This document shows, piece by piece, positions 34,793-46,208 of a stretch of 64,000 bases of DNA. Positions within the stretch are counted from its first letter, which is position 1, and each line of letters starts with the position of its first letter. The stretch lies in NCBI GenBank assembly GCA_964036275.1, contig OZ038437.1:15160090-15224089 (forward strand), in the 5' to 3' direction. Source of the stretch: Litoditis marina. Lineage: Eukaryota > Nematoda > Chromadorea > Rhabditida > Rhabditidae. The notes under the pieces were generated by a model. The model made no database searches and was not told where the DNA came from. It saw only the letters and a list, made by a program, of their open reading frames with translations. Made by a program: the position numbers and the translations under genes.

Positions 34793-34811
34793 GGAGGCTA
34801 GGAGCTGAAAG
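34789..34811 (-). promoter_or_regulatory. Splice acceptor 12 nt before the receptor ATG
   Basis: CTTTCAG ends at 34805 on the minus strand, with a 12-nt leader before ATG at 34792. This fits a spliced-leader trans-splice site or a 5' UTR intron. Confidence 0.5.
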
Positions 34812-35423
34812 TAGTCAGATTAAGATTTACGTGAATTTTCACGTGAAAAATCACGTAAAAAGTGCTAAAACGTGTTAGTGAGTTCACGTGAAATGTCGCG
34901 TGAAGCGGAGACGTGATGAAACGTTTAGCAAAACTCGGCGGAGTTGTTCTATGAGATCAAAACTTGGAACAGAGTGATGTGAATGAGTCACGTGGGATTC
35001 ACGTGAAGTTTACATGCGTTTATGTCACGTGGAGTAGAAACACTCACATGAAAGTACACGTGAATCGTGATAAAACGTGACGAGAACTTGAAAAACATGC
35101 CATGACAGCTAAGTGTTTCGATATGATGAATGTGAAACCTGTTCAGTGGCCTCTGGTAGGTCAAATTCAAACTGAAAGGAAAACTTTTCCTCCGGCTAAA
35201 TGTCAAGGTAAAAACGAACGGAAGTCACACCCCCGATCCCCCACCCCTCAACCAGTGTCACATTAGATATGCAACCTGACAAGTAACCTGACAAACATCA
35301 GGATTGAAAACTTGGAAAAAAAAACTTGGGGGGCAACTTTTTTTTCCAATTTCAATTGTTCCTTTCTCAAACCTAATCAATAATAATTTTTGAACCTAAA
35401 ACCTAAAAGCTTTCAAAGACAGA

Positions 35424-35535
35424 TATGCTAGAAATCAATTGAATAGTCACGTAAAGTTAGCAATCTAATGAGGAATTGTGCACTTTGTCATTGCGCGTAT
35501 CTGAGTTCTGCTGTGTTTAACATGCTACTTGTTAT
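35424..35535 (+). mobile_element. MITE family B copy, truncated
   Basis: Starts TATGCTAGAAATCAATTGAA and matches family B to AACATGCTACTTG, then breaks off about 20 bp short of the usual end. Confidence 0.7.
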
Positions 35536-35720
35536 AATAGTTTTTTTATAATAGTTCTAAACAGTGATAAAACTACATTTAGGCAGAAATGAATGCGAAT
35601 GATGTTCGCTTTTCTAATAGCTCCGCCTTTAGAGAGAAAACCAAGAAGTCTCCTACACACTCTGATTTCATTATGAAGTCACCGCAGAAAAACAATTTAT
35701 CGCACGAATACTTTTATGTT

Positions 35721-35721
<1 letters not shown>

Positions 35722-35752
<31 letters not shown>

Positions 35753-35765
35753 GAGAGAGAAAAAA
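35722..35765. repeat. (GA)n microsatellite
   Basis: GA dinucleotides with few interruptions. Confidence 0.9.
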
Positions 35766-36036
35766 GATACATTTTCCGTTCTTGTTCTAGGTTATTCATT
35801 GCTTTAATATGCATACAATGACCCACTTTTCACGCATCTAATGTACTACAACAATACAAACGAAAAAAAAGTGAAGTAAATAGTCAACGTATTTGTTTTT
35901 AGTGTTTCCAACCGAAGATAGTTTGAATATAAGTTGTTCATCGGACCTAAACGTAAACATGTAAATCGTCAGAAAGTGACATTTGATGATATCTTCGGAA
36001 ACCTTTTTGGCTAGAGAAAGGGTATAATCCGGAAAT

Positions 36037-36262
36037 ATAGTCTGTTTCATTCCTACTGCGACTGCTATAGTCAGATTACAAAACCTCAAGCCTGTTTCAG
36101 TATCGTGAATATCTTCAAAATTGTGTTTATAAATTTTACATTCGAATCTGATCCCTTCAAACAAGAAGTGTTCGAACTATCTTTTGATAAAACTGAAGTT
36201 TTTATTTCAAAGAAACGATTTGTAAATTCGAAAGTGTACTGTAGGAGTCTCAGTAGGACAGA
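36037..36262 (+). mobile_element. MITE family C, diverged copy
   Basis: Starts TATAGTCTGTTTCATTCCTA and ends near CTGTAGGAGTCTCAGTAGGA. The interior differs strongly from the two good copies. Confidence 0.55.
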
Positions 36263-37265
36263 TGGCTTCTGTTTCCAGGAGCCGCACTCACTTTCCCATA
36301 ATATCTTAATCATGCGACATTGAACTCGAGAATATTCCAAATACGCACGCATGTCCGAGCTTTATGTATGTGAGAGTAATAATCTAGGTGGGTTGGGCTT
36401 GTAGCTTCAGAAACGTGAAACACTAGCTGTTTAACTACTGAAATCAATAGTTTTAATTTGATAACAACACTGCTCAGTGATGAACTTGAACTAGGGAGCG
36501 AAAATCAGTAGACCCCACTGATAACCACTACACTACACTGAAAATTGACCAATAAGTGACGAAAATGTGCAAAAATACGTTTCGACTTGAATCACATGTT
36601 TTAGGCAAATCTGTAGAAGTATGAAGAGTCACAAGCGTTGCTAAGAGAGCCGCGATATATAATTTATACCGCAGATATACAGTATATAAATGCGCATTTA
36701 ATGACGAACATTGAAATTACTTATACTGTAAGATGTTAAATGTTAAAGAACCAGAAAAGAAGGGCACTTCTACAATTCTTTCCAAATGTCCAGGTCTTAA
36801 GATATTCCAAGTATATAAACCAAATAAGAACAACAAGTTTAAATTACGTGGAATTGCGTGAAATTACGTGGGAAGTGTCACGTATCTCATCGGCTGTCGT
36901 CAGAAACTGGCGCGATAACCAAATTAAGCTGCGGCTGGCCGGAAGTTATCGACAGCGCCAACTTTGATCTACCACAAAGAGAATTAGGACGACAAAGACA
37001 GAAACCCGGAAATAGCTAATAGTTGCCTTGTTAGCGTACTCGAAATTCGCAAAGCGCACATAGTCACAAAGTCTCGAGAGAATCATCTTTGTTGCAAAGT
37101 TGGTTTTTGGACTTTCCCAGGATTCGAACCAGGCGGCAACATTTATTTCCACCCAAGATCTTATGAAAATAGCGCAAACAGCGACCCTGTGAGATAGTTT
37201 AAGCCTTCATGTATAGGAATCAGGAGCAATCTCACGTCACTTTTATTACTAGTTACTTTATCACC

Positions 37266-37449
37266 AGGCCGCGTAGCAATCCCTCACAAATCTTATGAGA
37301 TAACTCATGAGCTATTTGCATGAGCTTCTCGTGAGATTCTATTGATTGCTAAGCTACAACGTTGAGAGTTCACGAGTAGCTCATGAGGTATCTCATGAGA
37401 AACTCATGTGAACTTCTCATGAGATGGAAGGGATTGCTACGTCGCCAGG
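37266..37449. mobile_element. TCATGAG palindromic repeat family, complete copy
   Basis: Ends GGCCGCGTAGCAATCC and GGATTGCTACGTCGCC are inverse repeats. Inside are several CTCATGAG palindromes. Confidence 0.75.
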
Positions 37450-37626
37450 AAATCACAACGTCGTGTGTTTACACGGTGTAGAGTAGTTAGTTCTCAGAGC
37501 GCGTATTATAGTTCTGACGTGTTTGAAGTGACCACCAATTTCAAGTACACGTTATAAGGTGACGTGAAAACTAAACGTTGCTAGTTGTAGTGATACAATC
37601 AATTATGGTAGCATTGAAACTTGACA

Positions 37627-37756
37627 TATACTAGAAGTAGACTGAATAGTCACGTAAAGTTAGCATTCTAATGAGACATCGTGCACTTTGTCAGCTTTTC
37701 TGAGTTCGGCTGTGTTTACCATGTTTCAGGGGACTGTGCAATCGACTGACAGTATA
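37627..37756 (+). mobile_element. MITE family B, complete copy
   Basis: 130 bp from TATACTAGAAGTAGACTGAA to CTGACAGTATA. The ends are imperfect inverted repeats (AATAGTCACGT against ACAGTCACGTG in better copies). Confidence 0.85.
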
Positions 37757-38732
37757 ACTAGTTGACGTGATCTAATAACTCTTGATTGTGTCTGCCAAGC
37801 AGTTACGATGGAATGCAGTGGTTGTACTGGGGAATCCCTACATTAAATATCGCTAAAAGCCATATTGAATAAAACTTCCGGCTGCAGAAAAAGTGATGCG
37901 GAAGATTATTTATTTTATTTGATCATACTTGTAGTGCGAAAAAGAAAATTTCAGAGAAGATAATCTTTTGAGTCAAATTTTGCGTGGGAATCACATTTTC
38001 AACGCCCTCTGAAATGCCTACAGTAGTAAGACAAAACTTTCGGGACATTTCAATTTTTCTATTCTATTGGGAACTTCTATCATAGAAAGTGTCGATAAAT
38101 AAATTTGGAAAAAGTTGTGTTTGCATTAGAAAACGGGCCTTGAGAAGTTCAGATGGGTACTGTAGACGTCATGATAGGAATGATCTGGACTATAATGAAC
38201 CCTTGAAGTTTGATAGAGAATCACATGACGACGGATTGATAAGTGAGAAGGAAGAGACAAATAAGAGAGAAGATAACAATTAAGAACGAATCAACCAACA
38301 ATTATCTTGAAACCGTTAGGTTGAAACTTGCCGTCTGAAATTAGACTTGCACTTAATAAAGAAAGTGATGATAATTATGAAAAGTGGGATAAAATGAAAT
38401 CGGTAGTACAGGAACTAATACAATACTCAAAATGCTCTGTCACCTCAAAACGTAATAAAAACGAGGTATGCTTTTTACCTGACTACTTATAAAACAAATT
38501 GTTGCAATTTTCAGGGTTTCTCAACACGCCCACATCTGACCATCAAATCTAACGCAAGTCAGTCATTCTTACGCTGGCAGCGCGCCAGCAAAAGTTTCAC
38601 AACGGTTCAGCGCCGCGTTGAAAGTTAAGTGTATGTTGAAACGTCTCGTAAACCTCAATTATTCCATAAAAATATTATATCTGAAATTTGGCATACCGCC
38701 AAAGTCTCGGTGGAAATGACTCAGACGATTCC

Positions 38733-39023
38733 CAGCCAATTAGCCAGCCATTTTTTTATCGGCTGAACGAGAGAGTGTGCAGGTCAGAGAGACGCAGACT
38801 GTCTTAGGCTGTCTGCGCGTCATTGACCTGCATGCTCTCTCGTTTTTGTAGCTGGCCAATTGCGGAAAATTGGCGCTAATCGTCCTGAGGACCTTTCTCA
38901 GCCAATTGGCCAGCCACTTTTGTAGCGACGAGAGAGTGTTCAGGTCCGAGTGACGCAGACTATCTCAGCCTGTCTGCGATCCGTTGACCTACGCGCTCTC
39001 TAGCTTCTGTAGATGATCAATCG
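38733..39023. repeat. Two tandem long hairpins
   Basis: 38733-38863 folds back on itself (AGCCAATTAGCCAGC against GCTGGCCAATTG, and CGAGAGAGTGTGCAGGTCA against its inverse). About 38899-39023 is a second, diverged copy of the same hairpin. Confidence 0.8.
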
Positions 39024-39486
39024 CATAGAGTTGGGACCAGTCGATCTGAGGCGAGAACTATAAATGCAGTCAACACTCTATCAGAGAACATTTTGTGAAC
39101 TAATCGCAGCTTAAGTCTTTAAGGAAGTAGAATGAAAATTGTATCCTTGTGAAATTGTACTTTGTGAGCGTTATATGGCTGTAGTGTATTCATAGTCGAT
39201 ATGAATGCAAAAGAAATGCAACGAAAGCTTGAAAACTTTCGCGGTTAGCACGTTTAATATTGCTAGAAACGTACCCACGTACGAGAGTTGAACGTGTGGT
39301 ACACACAAAAGTGGTGCACACGTTTTCTCACGTTTCTTCTCCTGTCACGAGTTTTCACCTATTAGTTAACTCACATCAAAGCCGTTATGACCAGCAAAAC
39401 TGTCACGTTTACCTACTGGAGTGAAGAGCATTGGAACAGTCTTTTTAGTATACGATATGAGTATACTCAATAACTACTTTCAAAGA

Positions 39487-39722
39487 TATAGTCTGTTTCA
39501 CCAATCGATGTACTCCTACAGTAATCCGTCAATTATTCAAGGGGGTGTTTTCTAATGAAAAAGTCATTACTTTGGTTTCAAATTTCGAGAGTTAGTAGTA
39601 GTAAACATGCAGAATACACTGTGAACTTTTTGAGGACTTCTGAATACGCTTATATAGTAAACTATGACCTGGAAGTGTTAGCAGATTACAGTAGAGGGTT
39701 ATAAGTGGGTGGAACAAACATA
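39487..39722 (+). mobile_element. MITE family A copy
   Basis: 236 bp. TATAGTCTGTTTCACCAATC at the left, GGGTGGAACAAACATA at the right. Closest to 21286-21529. Confidence 0.85.
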
Positions 39723-39803
39723 CACTAGAAGTGGAAACTTCACTGAAACGTGAACAACTATGAAGGTAAGTCACGTTCACGTGGATATTACTGTGATAGC
39801 CAG

Positions 39804-39939
39804 TATATACGGTTAGTCAATCGCACACTCACGTGAAACATGTTGAACACAGCAGAACTCAGAAACGTGCAATGACAAAGTGCACGATGTTTCATTAAAA
39901 TGCTAACTTCACTTGACTATTCAATTTACTTCTAGTATA
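39804..39939 (-). mobile_element. MITE family B copy
   Basis: 136 bp, from TATATACGGTTAGTCAATCG to TTCTAGTATA. Confidence 0.8.
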
Positions 39940-40508
39940 CTAGTGGGATGGATGGAAGTGTAGCAATGAGGCTGCCACTCTCGCTAAGCTAAGCCGAGCA
40001 ATCCGATGTTAATCCGCAATTCTAACATTTATTAATTTGTTCGGAAAATCTTATAATAATCTTTTGATTAACATTTCAACAATTCTTTTGGTTTTTTTGT
40101 TAAAATATATTAACTAGTGATGTATTTTTCCATAAGAAAGATCGGGAACAGTATCAAGCGCATGCATGAGTATTTTTTTATCAGCAAAATGAAACTAAGT
40201 TGAATCGAATTTAAATACGGTGGCTTTTTAGAATCTAGAACATTACGGGCCTTAAACCTGAATTCGCTACAGTTCCGGTCAGATACATCTCATCCTGCGT
40301 CTCTCACTATCTACGCTATTTGTCTGATCGCCGGGATGTAACTGCAAACCGTATCTGGGCAGCGTAGAAAGAAGCTTGTATAACGCTCTCATGAGCTACT
40401 CGTGAACTTGTGATGTTGTAGCATAGCCATCATTAGAACATCATGGGGGGGGGGGCTGATGAGATATTGTTCATGTGGTATCTGAGTGAGTGAGTGAGTG
40501 GGTGAGGT

Positions 40509-40582
40509 GGAGTGCCACATATACCAATGTGGAAAGACACGTGTTCAATCGCGAATAAACATTCTATTCTATTCTATTCTCA
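40509..40582 (+). mobile_element. LINE 3' tail with (TATTC)n
   Basis: About 70 bp identical in pattern to the end of 22211-22458, severely 5'-truncated. Confidence 0.65.
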
Positions 40583-41030
40583 TGGGGTTTTGAGGGGTTG
40601 ATAGCGCGCCTGGGGGTAATACCAGAACCAAACTCAGAGGTATTCAGTGTTTGAAGTGACTCTTAGCTCATAGGTACTGTTACATCGGTTATCACGGAAA
40701 ACGTTTGCATCCACGATGGTTTATTCATTTCACAACGTTTTTTGAAGGTTGCCTGGGAATTCTAAAGTAGGTCACGTCAAACCAGCACGAGTCTAGGTTT
40801 TTTCAATGAAAGATTAATGTGTGCGTTCAACATGATAGAAAAACGCGCAATTGACGCTGAGCAAAAGAGGTTCATTTCACCATTTTTGAAATGATTAGGA
40901 TTTAATGGTCTACATTACTGCAAAACTTCAAGTAAAGGAAAACGTACAGCAAACAGAGAATGAGTGATTGAATTTTGGGAAGCGATTTTCAGAGAAACTG
41001 CGCTGTTTCACAGAATGGCCTCAGGGATGT

Positions 41031-41160
41031 TATTCTGTTAGTCACACAGTCCCGTGAAACCTGTTAAACACAGCAGAACTCTGAAACGTGCAATGACAAA
41101 GTGCACGATTCCTCATTAGAATGCTAATTTTACGTGACTATTCAACTTACTTCTAGTATA
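41031..41160 (-). mobile_element. MITE family B copy
   Basis: 130 bp from TATTCTGTTAGTCACACAG to CTTCTAGTATA. Confidence 0.8.
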
Positions 41161-41843
41161 AAGTCACTTGTTTTTGCCACAATACCGCCTACAATCGTTT
41201 TGTATTCTCGAAATAGACTAATTCCTCACCGCTGCTAAGCAACAAAACTGGATTAGACGGGATTCGTGGTAAAATTAGCTGCAAAGTGATTTCGCGTGAT
41301 TTCTACGATTTGACGCTTACGTTGTGGGAAAATATGGGTTCTCGAGGGATAGAAATAATTTGAAGCCAAACTTCCGGAAAGTTCTCTCGAAGTTAGTAGT
41401 TCAGTGCTTTTTTCGCTACAAACCGAGAACTGGGCGTTGGTGTTGGCTTATTCGAAATTTCGTTTAAGAAATGTGGTGTTTCACTCAGAATAAGATGATT
41501 CTGAAATTTCAACAACCTTCGCAACGCACTTGACGTTTTGCTGTGCATATGTTGGGTCTAGAGCCTAGTGCCGAATGGAACAATTTAATCAATATGAAGA
41601 ATATGACATTTCTACTGTATTGAATAAGAAGTTTATGCGACCTACTAACTTCGGTAATCCCTTTGCAATTGCTCATTGTTATATTTGTGATTCAGATTCA
41701 CTATGGTAAAAATGTAGGGTAAAAAAGTGAATATTTTGTCCTTGAACTACTAAAAATTGAGAAAAAATTAGAAAATGTTGAATGAAAAGGTGGTTATTTA
41801 GTTCTAGAACTCTCTGACCTAACCTAGAGACTAGAAACAACAT

Positions 41844-42127
41844 AGGCGGTGTAGCGGACCGTCCGATCTTATGAGATCTTTATATGAGTTTATCATGAAC
41901 ACCTCATAAGCTACTCGTGAACTTCTTATGTGGTATCATAACAATCAATATAATCTCATGAGAACTTCATCTGATTTTCTCATGAGAATCTCATGAACAC
42001 CTCCTGAGGACTTCGTAAATTTCTAGTGTTGTAGCTTAGCAATCGATGGAATCTCATGAGAAGTTCGTGAGATATTGCTCACGAGATATGTAATGAGGTT
42101 TTTGAGGGATTGCTACGCCGCCAGGTC
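41844..42127. mobile_element. TCATGAG palindromic repeat family, long copy
   Basis: From GGCGGTGTAGCGGACCGTCC to GGATTGCTACGCCGCC, with repeated TCTCATGAGAA blocks. An extra internal block makes it about 100 bp longer than 37266-37449. Confidence 0.75.
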
Positions 42128-42534
42128 TCCTAAGTAAGCTTAATGAAGACCTATGGTTTAAACAAATGTAATTTATTTAAAAGAAGGCACTAAATAACTA
42201 ACTATCAAATGTTTATTTCCGAAGTATTATTTTATTCGGGACTAACAACTAGTGTGAGAGATATCAGACTGGTGAATAGTTGGAGAATAAGGAACTATGT
42301 TTCGCGGAAACAAAGTTTAAAAATACTCAAAAACCGACAAAACAACTTATTATTGGTTTTTAAAACTATTTGTTCCGCGTCACTAAAGCGTAAATAATTA
42401 AATGACGTTTTACAATTAATATATGGGGACCAATTAGGGAACCGTGATTGAATACCGAAGCAAAAACATGATTACTGGATTTCAGGGAAATATAGGCAGA
42501 AGTTAACCAAAAACGTAAAGTGATTGGTGGCTCT

Positions 42535-42667
42535 TATACTGTTGGTCAATTGCAAGTCACGTGAAGTATGTGAAACACAGCAGAACTCAGAAAAGTGCAA
42601 TGACAAGGTGCACTATGCCCTATTAGAATGCTAATTTTACGTGACCATTTAATTTCTTCTGACATAT
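42535..42667 (-). mobile_element. MITE family B copy
   Basis: From TATACTGTTGGTCAATTGC to TTCTGACATATA. Confidence 0.75.
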
Positions 42668-42748
42668 ATCTCCAAAACAGAGGTAGTAAATTCTCGAACT
42701 CCTAATTTTCCTCTGCGCACACTGTGGTTAACTCATATGCGGAATTAA

Positions 42749-42951
42749 AGGAGACCAGAGCACAACTTGAGCAGAGGTTTTGTTTCGGGCTGCTTTTAAT
42801 TCTATTGTGATCAAAGAGCAGAAATAACTCGTATATCAGTTTGATCAGTCCACGTGACATTCACATGACAAGGCCGCGCGACACGCAACGCGTCCAATCA
42901 AAAGTAGGATACAACAGCTTTACGAGAAACCAAGTTGCTCTCCGGTCTCCT
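42749..42951. mobile_element. TTAA-flanked MITE, 203 bp
   Basis: TTAA at 42745-42748 and 42952-42955. Ends AGGAGACCAGAGCACAACTT and (inverse) AGGAGACCGGAGAGCAACTT match at 17 of 20 positions. Kolobok and piggyBac elements duplicate TTAA. Confidence 0.85.
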
Positions 42952-42961
42952 TTAAACAACG

Positions 42962-43106
42962 AACACATCACGAGATTTTATGAACACCTCTTGACCTACT
43001 CGTGAACTTCTATTGTTCTAGCATAGCAATAAATAGAATCTCATGAGAAGTTCGTGAGAAATTGCTCATGAGGTATCTCGTGAGGTTCTCGAGTGATTTC
43101 TACCAC
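42962..43106. mobile_element. TCATGAG family copy, left end interrupted
   Basis: Right-hand two thirds of the family, adjoining the TTAA MITE at 42749-42951. Confidence 0.6.
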
Positions 43107-43674
43107 ATCTGATGAGAGAAAACTCTGGAGACTGGAAACACTACCAACTAATCACTCTTTTCACAGAGTTAGAGTTCTAAGCTTCACACTAAACGTTGCA
43201 AACATTTTCTCAGACAGTACACAGACTATTACGCTTCCGTGAGAAGTCTAGTCAATGACTCACAATAAAACGTGAGAACATTACTACGACGTAGTTTACA
43301 ACCATACATAATAATTTAATTCATCGTAGGTTGGCGTAGATTGCGAAAACTTGCAAGAACATAGATTGTAGACAGATTTAGTATTTTTAGTACTGATTTT
43401 AGAGTAACTATGAGTTGAAAAACTGTCAAATATATTAAACAGATTTTGTTAAGCACATTAATATTCTGAAACTGACTTTACCGAATTTGTGTAAAACAAA
43501 AACTAAGGCTTTTTGATAGTAAGTTAGACGCGAAATTTGTATTCAAAAGCGAGACACATTAGCATGCAAGAGGTGGAATAGAAAAATGGAAATTAGCACT
43601 AATTGTGGATTATTCTCAATTTCCAGATTAATTGAAAGATCTATCAAGTTCAAAGACTGGTAATGGGAGAAATA

Positions 43675-44040
43675 GAGGAGGGAGATTATGAGAAAGAGAG
43701 AGAAAGGAAGGAAAAAAGAGAGAGGAGAAGAGGAAGGGAGAGAAAGAGAGAGAAAGAATGAGATGGAATGAGAGAGAAAGAGAAAGAGAAAGAGAAAGAG
43801 AAAGAGAAGAGAAAGAGAAAGAGAAAGAGAAAGAGAAAGAGAAAGAGAAAAGAGAAAGAGAAAGAGAAAGAGAAAGAGAAAGAGAAAGAGAAGAGAGAAA
43901 GAGAAAGAGAAAGAGAAAGAGAAAGAGAAGGAGAAAGAGAAAGAGAAAGAGAAAGAGAAAGAGAAAGAGAAAGATAGATGGGATGAGAGGAGGATGAAAA
44001 TAGAGAGAGATACACTGGGAGAGACAAAGAAAGAGATTAA
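43675..44040. repeat. Purine-rich (GAGAAA)n minisatellite
   Basis: About 365 bp of GA-rich sequence. From about 43770 to 43975 nearly all units are GAGAAA. All long open frames here are low-complexity artefacts. Confidence 0.95.
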
Positions 44041-44046
44041 TGAAAT

Positions 44047-44106
44047 ACAGGAGAATCCGCTAGCCAATAACTTAGATTGTATATTAACCTATTATTTCTA
44101 CAATTT
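44047..44106. repeat. Interspersed block after the GA array, copy 1
   Basis: The blocks AGGAGAATCCGCTAGCCA and TATTATTTCTAC recur at 59238-59300, again a little downstream of GA-rich sequence. Element type unknown. Confidence 0.55.
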
Positions 44107-44378
44107 TATTCAAAGAGAGAGAAAGAGAGGGGGAGAGAGAGAGAAAGAGAGATAGAAAACAGAAGAGACTGCATCATAGCAAGCCACGTGCAGAAAGCAA
44201 TCCGCTCAACAGAACAAACCATGTGCTTTTGACATCTAAAGATATTACGAGTTGTATTACTAGTTGTAAGTATTCTCGGCGACGAGCGGGAATCCTTATA
44301 ATATTTTCTATATTAGTTGGTTGTTGGCTTCTTCGAGAATAGACCAAAGTTGGGTTGTATTTTCATCACGATGCACGC

Positions 44379-44515
44379 ATACTGCTACTGCTAGTCAATT
44401 GCACAGTCACATGAAACATGGTAAACCATCAGAACTCAGAAACGTGCAATGACAAAGTGCACGACACCTCACTAGAATTCTAACTTTATCTGACTATTCA
44501 ACTTACTTTAATATA
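44379..44515 (-). mobile_element. MITE family B copy
   Basis: From CATACTGCTACTGCTAGTCA to TTTAATATA. Confidence 0.75.
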
Positions 44516-44667
44516 GTCTACGAAATTGAAAGACGCCAAGGGGGGGGGGGGGGTGAAATATCATGCAGAGAGAGTGACCACAAGCCGTAGAATGCGAAGA
44601 ATACAGATATAGCGAAAAACTAAGATATGAGCTGTTTTTGTGAAGCATATTTTGCTAGTTATCTAGA

Positions 44668-44712
44668 GGTTACAATACAATACAATACAAACTTTATTTT
44701 TCTCCCGTATCA
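44668..44712 (-). mobile_element. LINE 3' tail with (TTGTA)n
   Basis: The minus strand reads AATAAAGTTTGTATTGTATT followed by more TGTAT units. The layout is that of a severely truncated non-LTR element, different in sequence from the (TATTC)n family. Confidence 0.45.
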
Positions 44713-44958
44713 CTGAGTGTGTTGTGTGAAGGTGTTGTTGGCGTCAAAAGGGCGCTGGGAGGTTTCACAACTATTTGGTCTGAATGCGTCCAACCGAGCA
44801 TTCCCACTTTATTACACGACGTATAGTAGATAAATTGGCAAAGTGTGGTCGAAACAGTTAGAAATCACACTCTTTAAGAGTCTGACCCGTATTCAGCTAA
44901 CAATTGCTAACACGTTCGTTTTTTTCATTTTCGTCCGAAACGCAACAATTGTGAGGAG

Positions 44959-45099
44959 ATGACAAACACTCGAAGTGATGATGAGATCATCAAAAACGCG
45001 AAGTTAGAAATTGTCCCGATCCGAGTTGTCACATGCAGGAAGAAGAACGGGGAACAATGGCGTCACTGTTATTCGTGTCGTAAACAATTTTTACACTAG
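44959..45099 (+). CDS. Small ORF with a Cys cluster, unrecognised
   Basis: 46 codons from ATG (MTNTRSDDEI) to TAG at 45097-45099. The last part has TCRKKNGEQWRHCYSC, a C-x10-C-x2-C spacing that could bind metal. There is no neighbour that supports it, and it could be chance. Confidence 0.2.
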   Translation: MTNTRSDDEIIKNAKLEIVPIRVVTCRKKNGEQWRHCYSCRKQFLH

Positions 45100-45354
45100 C
45101 TTGTCCACCTCGATTGGTTTAAAACAAACTGAGAAAAGTACATGGATACAGTTATACAGTTTTCCCAAACACTATTTTCGAACTGGGAGATACAGCAAAG
45201 GTGACCGATGCTATTATTTCATTTCTATCTTCCCCTTTTTATTGGTTCAAAATGAACACAGCAAATAATACCGACACATTATTTCCTCCATTTTTACAAC
45301 TCTATAGTTCTCACGAACTATCGATACTGTAATCGTTTAGGCTCTATTTCCAAC

Positions 45355-45454
45355 CTTTCTCAGTTCGGCGGGCATCTGAACATTGTCCAAATTGAAGGGA
45401 AACGGCTGTATGCGACCTCGCTCCACGGGACTCCACTCCATTTTCTCTCGAACA
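45355..45454 (-). CDS. Possible isolated exon, product unknown
   Basis: Between an acceptor (TTTGTAG) and a donor (AAG before GTTGGA) the minus strand is open and reads EWSPVERGRIQPFPFN and LDNVQMPAELRK, with an ATG at 45441. The composition is protein-like. No partner exon was found on this strand nearby. Confidence 0.25.
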
Positions 45455-45632
45455 CTACAAAATGTTTGTAAACTAAAATACAATAACACATTTTACAATC
45501 ATAATAACATTGAAAGATATCATAAAAACCACAACAACCAGGACCTAGTGATGGTTTGATCGTGCGTCATAAATAACGAACGACAGAAACGCAGCGGCAT
45601 CAAACTATAAAAACAGCGAAATAGAGTAATTT

Positions 45633-45834
45633 GAGTGGGTGACTATTAAGCCTAAACACATTCAGCGGATGTCTCTTAGTAAAAGCTGTATGAGTTGTTT
45701 CTCTTCAAACTTTCCTAAAGATTTCAGTTTATTCTTATAAACTACCCATTGTAACAGCTTGAACTTTCTGTTGATGGTTAACCTTGAGTTATAGGTCGTA
45801 GCTTAATGCCTTCGAGCTTAATCGTCACCCACTC
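45633..45834 (+). mobile_element. MITE with GAGTGGGTGA ends, copy 1
   Basis: Ends GAGTGGGTGACTATTAAGCC and (inverse) GAGTGGGTGACGATTAAGCT. 202 bp. Confidence 0.85.
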
Positions 45835-46208
45835 GTAATTTAGACCGTATAATCTTGCTTCAGACAGAGAAAAACTTATAGAGAGAAGGAAACGTTAGAA
45901 ACTGATGTACAATATGACAAAGTGAATTGCACATAAGGATAGTTATGTCCCTGTTCAGCAATATTCGAAGACAAAGAGGATTCACTTCCCTTTTGAGAAA
46001 TAAAAATGTCACTTTACATTTCGATCGCGTTGATAAGTGTCTAAATATTGCGAATTCCCCATTTAAGTGGGCGAGACGTGAAATTATTTCCATTCAAATT
46101 AGAGACGTCAAGGAAATTGCATCATAATTATACGTTTTGGGTGTTAATTCCGATACAAAGTGGAAAAAAAGAGCTGGAAAACTGTGAAAGGGCACGAGAC
46201 GTGAAAAA

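Larger units (their letters stand above)
34812..44958. other. Ten-kilobase gene-poor, repeat-dense region
   Basis: I find no supportable gene. It starts with a cluster of CACGTGA-type motifs (34830-35075) and holds family A, B, C and TCATGAG elements, hairpin pairs, a TTAA MITE and GA microsatellites, listed separately. The scattered open frames have no recognisable motifs. Confidence 0.5.

Noticed and set aside
37100..37140. Minus-strand tRNA gene suggested by a GGTTCGAATCC word
   Set aside because: A B-box-like word alone; no matching A-box, anticodon arm or acceptor stem nearby.
43543..44067. Long Ser/Phe/Leu-rich and Glu/Arg/Lys-rich open frames
   Set aside because: They are translations of the (GAGAAA)n array in several frames; low complexity, no splice or start context.
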